Source: Solirubrobacteraceae bacterium (GTDB lineage: Bacteria > Actinomycetota > Thermoleophilia > Solirubrobacterales > Solirubrobacteraceae). Taken from it: 7,234 bases of DNA. Location: assembly GCA_025928415.1 (NCBI GenBank), contig JAICJK010000115.1:1-7234 (forward strand). Direction: 5' to 3'. Each line of letters starts with the position of its first letter. Within the stretch, counting starts at the first letter, position 1. Shown here piece after piece: positions 1 through 4,990 of the stretch. Under the pieces are notes generated by a model. It did not search any database, had not been told where the DNA came from, and was given only the letters and a program-made list of their open reading frames with translations. Both the position numbers and the translations under genes were made by a program.

Positions 1-1706
1 AGCCAGGGCTTGGTCGCGTAGACCCCGAAGTGGAAGTTGATGAAGTCCTGCTGGTAGGCGTAGGTGCCCTTCTCCTCCACCGGCCCCACGCGGTTGGCCT
101 CGGCTCCCGTCTCGGTGACCAGCAGCGCCTTCTTCGGGTAGCAGGCGTGGACGCTGTCCAGGTAGGAGGACATGAGGTCGCGGTCGGCGATCTGCCCGTT
201 GGGGCCCGGGTACCACCCGAAGTACTCGTTGACCCCGATGACGTCCAGCGGGCCGTACTCGGGCTGGCAGCCGGCGGCCGGGTAGCCGGCCACCGCCAGC
301 CCGACGGGGCGCGTCGGGTCCAGCGCCTTGGCCGTCCTGACCGCGCGGGAGATGTAGTAGCCCTGCACGGGCCCGGGCCGCGCGGACAGCTCGTTGCCGA
401 TCGACCAGACGATCACCGACGGGTGGTTGCCGTTGGTGAGGATGTTGTCGCGCAGCTCGTTGGCCGCCAGCTTGCGGACGAGCGTCTTGGCGAGCTCCTT
501 GGTCTTCAGCGCGTAGACCGGGATCTCCGACCACAGCAGCAGGCCGAGCTGGTCGGCGCGCTCCTGCGTGTAGGGGTGCAGCGGGTAGTGCGAGCGGATC
601 AGCGTGGCGCCGAGCTCCTTGACCTGGGCCAGCTCCTTGTCGCGGATCCGGTTGTCGATCGCGAAGCCGAGCTTGGGGTCGTCCTCGTGCAGGCCGACGC
701 CGCGCAGGTGCAGCGGCTGCCCGTTGAGCATGAGGTGGCCGTCGACGACCTTGATCGAGCGGATCCCGCTCTGCAGGAACCAGCGGGCGAGCGTCGCCTT
801 GCCCGAGCGCGCGGACAGCCGGACGTCGTAGAGCGCCGGGCTGCCGGGGGACCACAGCCGCGGCTTGGCCACCCGGATCGTCCGGGTGAAGCTCGCGAAG
901 TGCCCGGGGGCCAGGGCGGCGGTGCCCAGGTCGACCTTCTGCGACCCGAAGGTCCCCGACAGCCGCGCGTGCACCGCGCCGGGGCCGGCGTTGCGCACCG
1001 TGACCTTGAAGCGCACGGTCGCCGCGCAGGTCGCGCACGGCAGGTCGGGCTGCACCTGCACGGTGCTGAAGTCGAGCCGGTCGACCTTGCGCAGGTAGAC
1101 CTCGCGCAGCAGCCCGCCGTAGTTCCACCACCCGCCCGTCGGGTTGCCGGTCACCGACAGGCCGGCCGGCGGGAAGTCCGAGGCGGTGCGGACGTTCTCC
1201 ACGCGGATCACGAGGTGGTTGACCGCGCCGCGCTTGAGCGCGGAGGCCGGGAGGCGGAACTCGAACGGCAGGTAGGCGCCGCGGTGCGTGCCCAGCGGCC
1301 GGCCGTTGAGCCACACGCGCGAGCGGTAGTTGACCGACTCGAAGCGCACGACCCAGGACAGCCGCTTGGCCGCGCTGGGCAGCTTGAAGTCCTTGCGGTA
1401 CCAGCCGACCGTCCCCATGAAGGACTTGTCGCTCTCGTCCGTGGCGTTCCACGCGTTGGGGGCGGTGGTGACCGACCAGCCCTTGCTCGTCGTCTGGCGC
1501 TGGAAGTGCTGGGCGAGCCCGACCCTGGCGTCGTCGAGCCGGAACAGCCAGCGCCCGCCGAGCAGGTAGCGGCCGCTCGGGCCGTCGCGGTACAGCGACT
1601 TCTGGGGCGGCACGAGGCCGCCGCCCGACTGGGCGGCGGCGGTGCCCGCGAAGGCGAGCGCCACGAGCAGGGCGAGGGGCGGGACGATCAGGCGGAGGGG
1701 GCGCAT
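1..1706 (-). CDS. Secreted glycoside hydrolase family 2 protein (beta-galactosidase/beta-glucuronidase-like), C-terminus cut by window edge
   Basis: The 568 visible residues match the GH2 layout. Residues 1-25 are a Sec-type signal peptide (Arg at 2 and 5, hydrophobic core, AAA before Gln26), so the enzyme is probably exported. A jelly-roll sugar-binding domain follows (about 45-215) with the family GWYRKDF motif around Trp102 and a VWLNGRPLG motif. Next come an Ig-like domain (about 220-325) and a TIM barrel with HED at 340-342 and RSHYP around His373. The WSIGNE motif supplies the presumed acid/base Glu439 and TETGA the presumed nucleophile Glu532. Their 93-residue spacing is close to that in E. 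coli GusA (413 and 504, from memory). The protein stops 36 residues past the nucleophile only because the window ends. The ATG at 1706 is chosen because it begins the signal peptide and has a GAGAG ribosome site 7 bases upstream. Fold and retaining mechanism are well supported; substrate cannot be read, since the decisive C-terminal barrel residues lie outside. Cys224 and Cys227 form a CxxC pair in the Ig-like domain. Confidence 0.9.
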   Translation of the reverse strand, partial: MRPLRLIVPPLALLVALAFAGTAAAQSGGGLVPPQKSLYRDGPSGRYLLGGRWLFRLDDARVGLAQHFQRQTTSKGWSVTTAPNAWNATDESDKSFMGTVGWYRKDFKLPSAAKRLSWVVRFESVNYRSRVWLNGRPLGTHRGAYLPFEFRLPASALKRGAVNHLVIRVENVRTASDFPPAGLSVTGNPTGGWWNYGGLLREVYLRKVDRLDFSTVQVQPDLPCATCAATVRFKVTVRNAGPGAVHARLSGTFGSQKVDLGTAALAPGHFASFTRTIRVAKPRLWSPGSPALYDVRLSARSGKATLARWFLQSGIRSIKVVDGHLMLNGQPLHLRGVGLHEDDPKLGFAIDNRIRDKELAQVKELGATLIRSHYPLHPYTQERADQLGLLLWSEIPVYALKTKELAKTLVRKLAANELRDNILTNGNHPSVIVWSIGNELSARPGPVQGYYISRAVRTAKALDPTRPVGLAVAGYPAAGCQPEYGPLDVIGVNEYFGWYPGPNGQIADRDLMSSYLDSVHACYPKKALLVTETGAEANRVGPVEEKGTYAYQQDFINFHFGVYATKPW

Positions 1707-1723
1707 GCGACGGCTCTCAACAC

Positions 1724-1753
1724 GCAGGACCGGGCCGCGATGCGGCGTCCTGC
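1724..1753 (-). terminator. Hairpin between the four-cysteine protein gene and the GH2 gene
   Basis: The arms GCAGGAC (1724-1730) and GTCCTGC (1747-1753) are perfectly complementary over 7 bp. Inside them CCGC and GCGG can pair around a GAT loop, with a small internal loop between the stems. The structure lies 19 bases after the stop codon of the upstream minus-strand gene and 17 bases before the GH2 start. There is no U-run, so it could be a GC-rich terminator, a processing site or a leader structure of the GH2 message. Confidence 0.4.
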
Positions 1754-1772
1754 TCGGGGTGACGGTTCAGGC

Positions 1773-2216
1773 TCAGCAGCTCGACTGCGGCGGGATGGGA
1801 GCGCTGAGGCGCCGCAGGGTAACGGAGGTGCCGGAGAACACGCCCCACCTGCGCGAGACCGTCACGCACTGGACCACGGCGGGGCCGTTGCGGTCCACGA
1901 TGGCCCAGGCGACGCGGGTCAGGCCGGTGGTGGTGCCCACGTGGTAGGCCGTCGGCGACTCGAGCGCGAGGATCTTGACCTCCCCGTCGCGCCGCAGGCG
2001 CCTCGCGTCGGCGGTCACCTGAGCGCGGCACGAGCGGTCGGCCCCGCACCCGGGCAGCCGCTGCAGCATGCCGGGGACGTCCCCGCGCGCCTGCGCGCGC
2101 AGCAGGGCGAAGATGGGATCGCGCTCCGCGCCCGCCGCGGTCAGGAAGCTCGCCAGGACGACGGCCACCGCCAGGAAGGCGGCGATCCCGGCGGCGATCA
2201 GGGCCCGGCGGCGCAT
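1773..2216 (-). CDS. Small secreted or membrane-anchored four-cysteine protein, function unknown
   Basis: This 147-residue protein begins with MRRR and a hydrophobic stretch (about residues 6-29) ending in TAAGA, which is a signal peptide or N-terminal membrane anchor. The mature part contains a CGADRSC segment (Cys57, Cys63), a later VVQC (Cys117) and a Cys as its very last residue (147). An even number of cysteines in an exported protein suggests two disulfides. The region from about 75 to 137 alternates hydrophobic and polar residues and ends in a likely beta-rich domain. I cannot name a family; the pattern resembles small secreted proteins I associate with Solirubrobacterales, which is only an impression. 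The ribosome site is weak (AGGG about 11 bases upstream). The gene lies 41 bases behind the stop of the 237-residue gene on the same strand, so the two may be cotranscribed. Confidence 0.75.
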   Translation of the reverse strand: MRRRALIAAGIAAFLAVAVVLASFLTAAGAERDPIFALLRAQARGDVPGMLQRLPGCGADRSCRAQVTADARRLRRDGEVKILALESPTAYHVGTTTGLTRVAWAIVDRNGPAVVQCVTVSRRWGVFSGTSVTLRRLSAPIPPQSSC

Positions 2217-2257
2217 GCGCCGCGGACCCTACGCGGCGGCACGGCGCGGGCGCGGCG

Positions 2258-2971
2258 TCAGCCCGTGGCCGGGAAGTCGTCGCCGTTGAGCTCGAGGAAG
2301 CGCCGGACGCTGGCGTCCTGGTCGTCCAGCCGCCGGGCGAGGCGGTGGGCGTGCTCGGCCGCGGCCTGCCCGAAGTCGTCGAGGCAGCGCTCGGGGTCGT
2401 CGGCCAGCGCGTAGACCCGGGCGACGTCCTGCTGGGCGCAGGCGATGCCGAGCGGCGGGCGGCCCTCGGCCAGCGTGCGGGCGCTGCACACCGGCGCGAC
2501 CGTCAGCCGCTGGTCGGGCGCCTGCAGGGCCACCGGCATCAGGCGGGGCGCCGGGAGCGGCACGCGCAGGTCCAGCGCGCGGTCCACGCCGACGTCGCTG
2601 GCCGCGCGATCGGCGAGCACCTCGCGCCAGACGGCCAGCACGGTGTCGGCCGCCAGCAGCGCATCGCGCAGCGCGCGGGCCTGGGCGGCGTAGAGCTCCT
2701 CGGCCTCGGCGCGGGAGTCCGCGTCGTGCAGGTCGAGGTCGCAGGGGACGCGCAGCAGCTCGGAGGCGGCGACGGCATCGCCGGCCCCGCGGCCCCCGTG
2801 CGCGATGAAGGTCTGGATCGTGCCGAGGTCGCGCCGCCCGTGGAACACGACCGTGAGCGCGCCGGCCAGGGCGAGGCCCTCGACGCGCAGGGCGACGGCA
2901 GCCGAGGCGTCCGGGTCGATCAGCGCCCGCTGCAACAGCTCCTCGGCCTCGATGCGGTCCTGCTCGTCCAT
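2258..2971 (-). CDS. Hypothetical soluble protein, 237 residues, no family recognised
   Basis: I chose the ATG at 2971 because it has the best ribosome site in the region, GGAG 6 bases upstream (in GGAGGGACCG). The frame stays open further upstream, with other ATG codons, but none has a comparable site. The protein has no signal peptide or membrane segment. Residues 1-20 are an acidic helix (DEQDRIEAEELLQRAL). Residues about 30-60 contain a hydrophobic core with VVFHGRRDLGTIQTFI, and about 85-125 form a long Ala/Glu/Arg-rich helical stretch. Four scattered cysteines (in PCDLDL, VCSART, GIACAQ and ERCLDD) are not spaced like a known metal site. The C-terminal 45 residues are rich in Asp, Arg, Ala and His and end DDFPATG. 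It probably acts in the cytoplasm. It is the first gene of a possible two-gene minus-strand unit with the secreted four-cysteine protein. I cannot assign a role. Confidence 0.75.
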   Translation of the reverse strand: MDEQDRIEAEELLQRALIDPDASAAVALRVEGLALAGALTVVFHGRRDLGTIQTFIAHGGRGAGDAVAASELLRVPCDLDLHDADSRAEAEELYAAQARALRDALLAADTVLAVWREVLADRAASDVGVDRALDLRVPLPAPRLMPVALQAPDQRLTVAPVCSARTLAEGRPPLGIACAQQDVARVYALADDPERCLDDFGQAAAEHAHRLARRLDDQDASVRRFLELNGDDFPATG

Positions 2972-2975
2972 CGGT

Positions 2976-2981
2976 CCCTCC
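2976..2981 (-). promoter_or_regulatory. Ribosome binding site that fixes the start of the 237-residue gene
   Basis: On the minus strand the bases read GGAGGG and the ATG at 2971 follows after ACCG. The GGAG core sits 6 bases from the start codon. This decides the start in a frame that continues open well upstream. Confidence 0.6.
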
Positions 2982-3029
2982 GTCCCGTGCGCGCCGCCCG
3001 CCCGCGTCATGCGTGGTGAAGGCGCGCTC

Positions 3030-3041
3030 CGAACCGGTTCG
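3030..3041. promoter_or_regulatory. Perfect 12-bp palindrome CGAACCGGTTCG with a nearby half-site
   Basis: The palindrome lies in the 171-bp divergent region between the 237-residue gene and the DUF4235 gene, 58 bases upstream of the former's start. The core AACCGG recurs at 3050-3055, exactly 18 bp away, which would put two binding sites close to the same helical face. A repressor or activator operator is plausible. No -10 box for the minus-strand gene was found near it. Confidence 0.35.
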
Positions 3042-3105
3042 TGCGTCCCAACCGGCTCCTTACCCATGTTGATCGACCGCTGGGACACGATGTCGCAGTC
3101 GAAGG

Positions 3106-3124
3106 GGACGGCGGGCCGCCGTCC
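3106..3124. promoter_or_regulatory. Perfect 19-bp palindrome upstream of the DUF4235 gene, candidate operator
   Basis: The arms GGACGGCGG (3106-3114) and CCGCCGTCC (3116-3124) are exact reverse complements around a single central G. The site ends 3 bases before a possible -10 box (TAGGTT, 3128-3133), so it would cover the -35 region and spacer of a promoter for the DUF4235 gene. A one-base loop makes a duplex-DNA protein site more likely than an RNA hairpin of full length. Confidence 0.45.
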
Positions 3125-3127
3125 GGG

Positions 3128-3133
3128 TAGGTT
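3128..3133 (+). promoter_or_regulatory. Possible -10 box of the DUF4235 gene
   Basis: TAGGTT fits the actinobacterial TANNNT -10 pattern and ends 9 bases before the ATG at 3143. Transcription starting here would give a near-leaderless message, which agrees with the lack of a good Shine-Dalgarno sequence. No recognisable -35 element is present; the palindrome occupies that position. The AGG within this box might alternatively act as a weak ribosome site. Confidence 0.3.
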
Positions 3134-3142
3134 GGCAGCGCG

Positions 3143-3439
3143 ATGAAGCTCGTCTACAAGCCGTTCGGGATCGTCATCGGCATCCTCGCCGGGATCGTGT
3201 CCAAGAAGCTCTTCCAGGCCGTGTGGGGCGTCTTCGACGAGGAGGAGCCGCCGAAGCCGACCACCCACCAGACGTCGTGGCCCAAGGTGCTCGGCGCCGC
3301 GGCGGTCCAGGGCATCACGTTCAAGGTCACCCGCGCGGCCGTGGACCGCTCCGGCGCCAAGGGCTTCCACTACCTCACCGGCGCCTGGCCGGGCCCGGAG
3401 AAGACCGAGAAGAGCCAGGCCGCCGAGGCCGTCCGGTAG
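3143..3439 (+). CDS. DUF4235 family small membrane protein
   Basis: The 98-residue product begins MKLVYKPFGIVIGILAG, which is characteristic of the actinobacterial DUF4235 family, and later has the family-like pattern W..VL.AAA.QG..F..T.AAVDR.GA.G....TG.WPG (about residues 46-84). Residues about 7-30 form a hydrophobic, probably membrane-associated helix. Residues 31-45 are an acidic/proline linker (FDEEEPPKP), and residues 48-67 form a second, more weakly hydrophobic helix. The C-terminal tail after WPG is charged and likely disordered. The family's function is unknown; members are usually about 80-110 residues, so this one is full length. It is transcribed alone, divergently from the 237-residue gene and converging on the toxin-antitoxin-like operon. 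The ATG at 3143 is the only start consistent with the conserved N-terminus. Confidence 0.88.
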   Translation: MKLVYKPFGIVIGILAGIVSKKLFQAVWGVFDEEEPPKPTTHQTSWPKVLGAAAVQGITFKVTRAAVDRSGAKGFHYLTGAWPGPEKTEKSQAAEAVR

Positions 3440-3449
3440 CGGCGCTCGG
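3423..3449. terminator. Candidate bidirectional terminator between converging genes
   Basis: CCGAGGCCG (3423-3431) pairs with CGGCGCTCGG (3440-3449) apart from one bulged G, around an 8-base loop that contains the DUF4235 stop codon. On the plus strand it is followed by TGGGGTCTTT (3450-3459), a weak T-rich tail. On the minus strand it lies 18 bases past the stop of the converging gene at 3468. The gap between the two genes is only 28 bases, so a shared terminator is expected here. Confidence 0.4.
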
Positions 3450-3467
3450 TGGGGTCTTTGGCGGCGG

Positions 3468-3782
3468 TCAGTCCCGGCGGCGGATGACGAAGCCGCGGTC
3501 GGCCAGGGCGGCGAGCGCGTCCTCGAACGCCGCGTAGTCGCGCGCGAGCAGGTGGTCGAGCGGGCGGCCGGACGGGCCGCTGGTGCGCAGCCAGCGCCGC
3601 AGCGCGCCCGCCGGGACGCGCTCGGCGGCCTCCTCGGTCAGCGCGAGCAGGATCGGGAGCTGCGGCTTGTGGTCGAGCTCCCCGGCGATGAGGCTCAGCG
3701 GGTCCGCGTCGAGCGCGGCGCACAGCTCGTCGTCGGTGAGCCCGAGGCGGTCCATCAGCACGGCGGCGGCGGTCGAGGTCAT
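3468..3782 (-). CDS. Third gene of the toxin-antitoxin-like operon: Xre/MbcA/ParS antitoxin-like protein
   Basis: The 104-residue product starts at the ATG at 3782, whose ATGA overlaps the toxin stop codon by 4 bp, so translation is probably coupled; no good ribosome site lies upstream. Residues about 10-55 (DRLGLTDDELCAALDADPLSLIAGELDHKPQ in outline) read as a degenerate helix-turn-helix. Residues 61-92 carry LRRWLRT, then GRPLDHLLARDYAAFEDALAAL. This resembles the C-terminal toxin-binding domain of Xre/MbcA/ParS antitoxins (a W-L-x-T, G-x-x-P-L-D-x-L pattern). It ends in a basic RRRD tail. No signal peptide or membrane segment is present. That family usually partners a RES-domain toxin, whereas here the preceding gene is RelE/ParE-like and already has an RHH antitoxin. 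The protein may be an accessory regulator, a second antitoxin, or an unrelated helical protein. The family call rests on motif reading alone. Confidence 0.65.
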   Translation of the reverse strand: MTSTAAAVLMDRLGLTDDELCAALDADPLSLIAGELDHKPQLPILLALTEEAAERVPAGALRRWLRTSGPSGRPLDHLLARDYAAFEDALAALADRGFVIRRRD

Positions 3783-4081
3783 CGGGGCCGCCCGCGGGTG
3801 CTGGTCGCGGCGGTCGAGGAGCGTGCGTCCTGGACGGTGACGACGACGACGCGGTCTCCGGGCTCGAGGAACACGCACACGAGGACCAGCCACCGCCAAG
3901 GGCCCAGGACGAAGCGAAGGCCGCCCCAGCGCCCGGTCAGCGCCGGGCCCATCAGCGGGAACCGCTCCAGCGCGCGCAGCGACCGCGCGACACGAGCCCG
4001 GGTGTCGCCCGGCAGGCTGTGTGTGCGGATGAGGCCGTCGAGGTCCTCGACGGCCGCCGCCGCGAGCTCCACGCGAGCCAC
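3779..4081 (-). CDS. RelE/ParE-family type II toxin
   Basis: The 100-residue product follows the RelE/ParE pattern: a first strand and helix (VELAAAAVEDLDGLIRTH, residues 4-21), a second helix (about 28-40), the FPLMGPALTG turn (41-50), then GLRFVLGPWRWLVLVCVF (54-71) and DRVVVVTVQDARSS (76-89). These correspond to the antiparallel sheet, with the family's conserved Arg in GLR and in WRW. RelE members cut ribosome-bound mRNA and ParE members poison gyrase. The sequence does not decide between them, and the basic tail ending RGRPR is longer than usual. The start is GTG at 4081, 2 bases after the antitoxin stop; it lacks a strong ribosome site, so reinitiation from the antitoxin is likely. Its last 4 bp overlap the next gene. 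No frameshift or missing core segment is seen, so the toxin appears intact. Confidence 0.85.
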   Translation of the reverse strand: MARVELAAAAVEDLDGLIRTHSLPGDTRARVARSLRALERFPLMGPALTGRWGGLRFVLGPWRWLVLVCVFLEPGDRVVVVTVQDARSSTAATSTRGRPR

Positions 4082-4083
4082 GC

Positions 4084-4329
4084 CTAGAGGTCGTCCGGCG
4101 ACACCGTCTCGCCCGCCCTGGCCTGCTCGAGGCCGAGCTGGGCGCGGTCGAGCGCGCCGGGGATCCCGTCCAGCAACTCGACGACGTTGCGAGCGTCGGG
4201 GTCTGCGTCGTCGAGCGCGCTGGCCAGCAGCGAACGCGCCACAGTCCCGGGCTGGAGGTGCATCCGCTCGGCGAGCCGGGCCAGCTTCGCCGCCGGCTCG
4301 TCGTCGAGCGTGATGTTCAATCGCTCCAT
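4084..4329 (-). CDS. Ribbon-helix-helix antitoxin
   Basis: The 81-residue product has a typical RHH N-terminus: a short strand (RLNITLDD, residues 3-10), helix A (EPAAKLARLAERM, 11-23) and helix B beginning PGTVARSLLASAL (27-39). The C-terminal half (about 48-81) ends GLEQARAGETVSPDDL, resembling the toxin-wrapping tail of antitoxins paired with RelE/ParE toxins. It should bind and neutralise the toxin encoded 2 bases downstream and repress its own promoter through the RHH domain. I chose the ATG at 4329 over the in-frame ATG at 4338 for two reasons: it begins directly at the RHH strand, and it lies 7 bases after a good -10 box (TAGGAT), which suits a leaderless start. AGGA at the same place could also serve as a ribosome site, 8 bases upstream. 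Confidence 0.87.
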   Translation of the reverse strand: MERLNITLDDEPAAKLARLAERMHLQPGTVARSLLASALDDADPDARNVVELLDGIPGALDRAQLGLEQARAGETVSPDDL

Positions 4330-4336
4330 GGAGAAC

Positions 4337-4365
4337 ATCCTACACGATCCGTAACAGATCGTGCA
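4337..4365 (-). promoter_or_regulatory. Predicted promoter of the toxin-antitoxin-like operon, probably leaderless
   Basis: On the minus strand TAGGAT (4342-4337) matches the TANNNT -10 pattern and is followed after exactly 7 bases by the antitoxin ATG at 4329. Transcription would begin at or within a base or two of the start codon. At a 17-bp spacing upstream lies TGCACG (4365-4360), a poor but acceptable -35 element (3 of 6 to TTGACA). The spacer is filled by the inverted repeat listed separately. Confidence 0.55.
4343..4363. promoter_or_regulatory. Inverted repeat inside the operon promoter, candidate autoregulatory operator
   Basis: CACGATC (4343-4349) and GATCGTG (4357-4363) are perfect 7-bp inverted arms around a 7-base AT-containing centre (CGTAACA). 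The element directly abuts the -10 box and overlaps the -35 box of the operon promoter, so a bound RHH dimer pair or an Xre-like protein would block RNA polymerase. RHH antitoxins commonly autoregulate from such sites; that this particular repeat is the site is inference. Confidence 0.55.
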
Positions 4366-4396
4366 GACGCTCGGCCGGTCAGCATCCGACCGCCCC

Positions 4397-4441
4397 GGTT
4401 GACGCGGGAGACGCGCCGGCGCGAGGCTCGCGCCGTCAACC
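4397..4441. repeat. Nested inverted repeat in the divergent intergenic region
   Basis: The outer arms GGTTGACG (4397-4404) and CGTCAACC (4434-4441) are perfect 8-bp inverted repeats. Inside and adjoining the right arm, GGCGCGAG (4418-4425) and CTCGCGCC (4427-4434) are perfect inverted repeats around one G; including C4417 and G4435 this gives 9-bp arms. In RNA the two stems could stack on one side, with a 14-base bulge on the other. The element ends 26 bases before the ATG of the secreted protein gene at 4468, so it could be an operator, part of a promoter (TTGACG at 4399-4404 resembles a -35 box but no -10 follows), or a structured leader. Confidence 0.5.
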
Positions 4442-4467
4442 ACCGACTCGAGGGGGAAGCAAGAGTC

Positions 4468-4935
4468 ATGAGGGGCAGGCATGTGGTGTCGGCGGTCGTG
4501 GTCGCGCTGGCGACGGCGGCGCTGCCGGTCGTCGCCGTGGCGCAGCAGTCGGGCAGCGACCCGACGGCCAGGGCGCACTTCAAGGGCAAGATCGAGGCGA
4601 GCGAGCACGGGACGCAGGCCGAGCTGCGCGTCCGCTACCGCTGCAGCGTGGGGGACACGCTGTGGATCTCGGCCAAGCAGACCGCCTCGGGCAAGAAGAA
4701 CCGGGCCCTGGAGCAGGAGGGGTCGAGCCAGACCGCGGCGGCGTGGCTGCAGAGCCACCGCAACCCGATCACCTGTGACGGCAGGAGGCACACCTACGAG
4801 TTCCAGCTCGACGAGGTCGAGCCGGGGAGCAAGGGCAAGCTCGACGAGGGGAAGGCGTGGGTGCAGTTCTGCATCACCGCCAACGGCGAGAACCTGACCC
4901 TGTCGAAGGACGGCTGGGTCCGCGTCGACGACTGA
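4468..4935 (+). CDS. Secreted protein of unknown function, probably beta-sandwich
   Basis: The 155-residue product has a signal peptide (MRGRHVVSAVVVALATAALP, then VVAVA, with probable cleavage near residue 25 or 26 before QSGSD). The mature part of about 130 residues has three cysteines, Cys59 in VRYRCSVGD, Cys103 in ITCDGRRHTYEF and Cys135 in VQFCITANG, each in a predicted beta strand. The stretches AELRVRYRC, TYEFQLDE and AWVQFCITA alternate in the way expected of a small Ig-like or jelly-roll beta-sandwich. The segment between (SGKKNRALEQEGSSQ) is polar and probably a loop. The odd cysteine number leaves one possibly unpaired. The ATG at 4468 is preceded by AGGGGGA at 4451-4457 and starts the signal peptide; the frame is open upstream but there it overlaps the antitoxin and its promoter. 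I recognise no named family with confidence. It is transcribed alone and converges on prs. Confidence 0.8.
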   Translation: MRGRHVVSAVVVALATAALPVVAVAQQSGSDPTARAHFKGKIEASEHGTQAELRVRYRCSVGDTLWISAKQTASGKKNRALEQEGSSQTAAAWLQSHRNPITCDGRRHTYEFQLDEVEPGSKGKLDEGKAWVQFCITANGENLTLSKDGWVRVDD

Positions 4936-4953
4936 CGCGCACGCCCGACGGCC

Positions 4954-4984
4954 GCCCGTCCGCCCCGCGCCGCGGCGGGCGGGC
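4954..4984. terminator. GC-rich hairpin shared by the secreted-protein gene and glmU-prs
   Basis: GCCCGTCCGCC (4954-4964) and GGCGGGCGGGC (4974-4984) can pair over 11 positions with one T-G wobble in the plus-strand RNA, around a 9-base loop. It lies in the 55-bp gap between two converging genes, 18 bases past the plus-strand stop and 6 bases past the prs stop. There is no U-run, which is common for terminator hairpins in such GC-rich DNA. Confidence 0.5.
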
Positions 4985-4990
4985 GCCCGT

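Noticed and set aside
30..2414. A plus-strand frame open for 794 codons
   Set aside because: It lies antisense to the GH2 gene and the four-cysteine protein gene. Its product is low-complexity (Arg, Ala, Gly, Val, Gln), as expected when GC-rich codon bias removes stop codons on the opposite strand. It shows no domain.
2972..3370. Upstream extension of the 237-residue gene across the intergenic region into the DUF4235 gene
   Set aside because: The frame is open, but the extension is antisense to DUF4235 and the ATG at 2971 has the only convincing ribosome site.
4376..4392. CGGTC...GACCG 5-bp inverted repeat with a 7-base loop
   Set aside because: It is too short to stand out in DNA of this GC content and has no tie to a start codon or promoter element.
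4399..4404. TTGACG as a -35 box for the secreted-protein gene
   Set aside because: No TANNNT-like -10 lies 16-19 bases downstream on the plus strand, and the hexamer is part of the outer inverted repeat, which explains it equally well.
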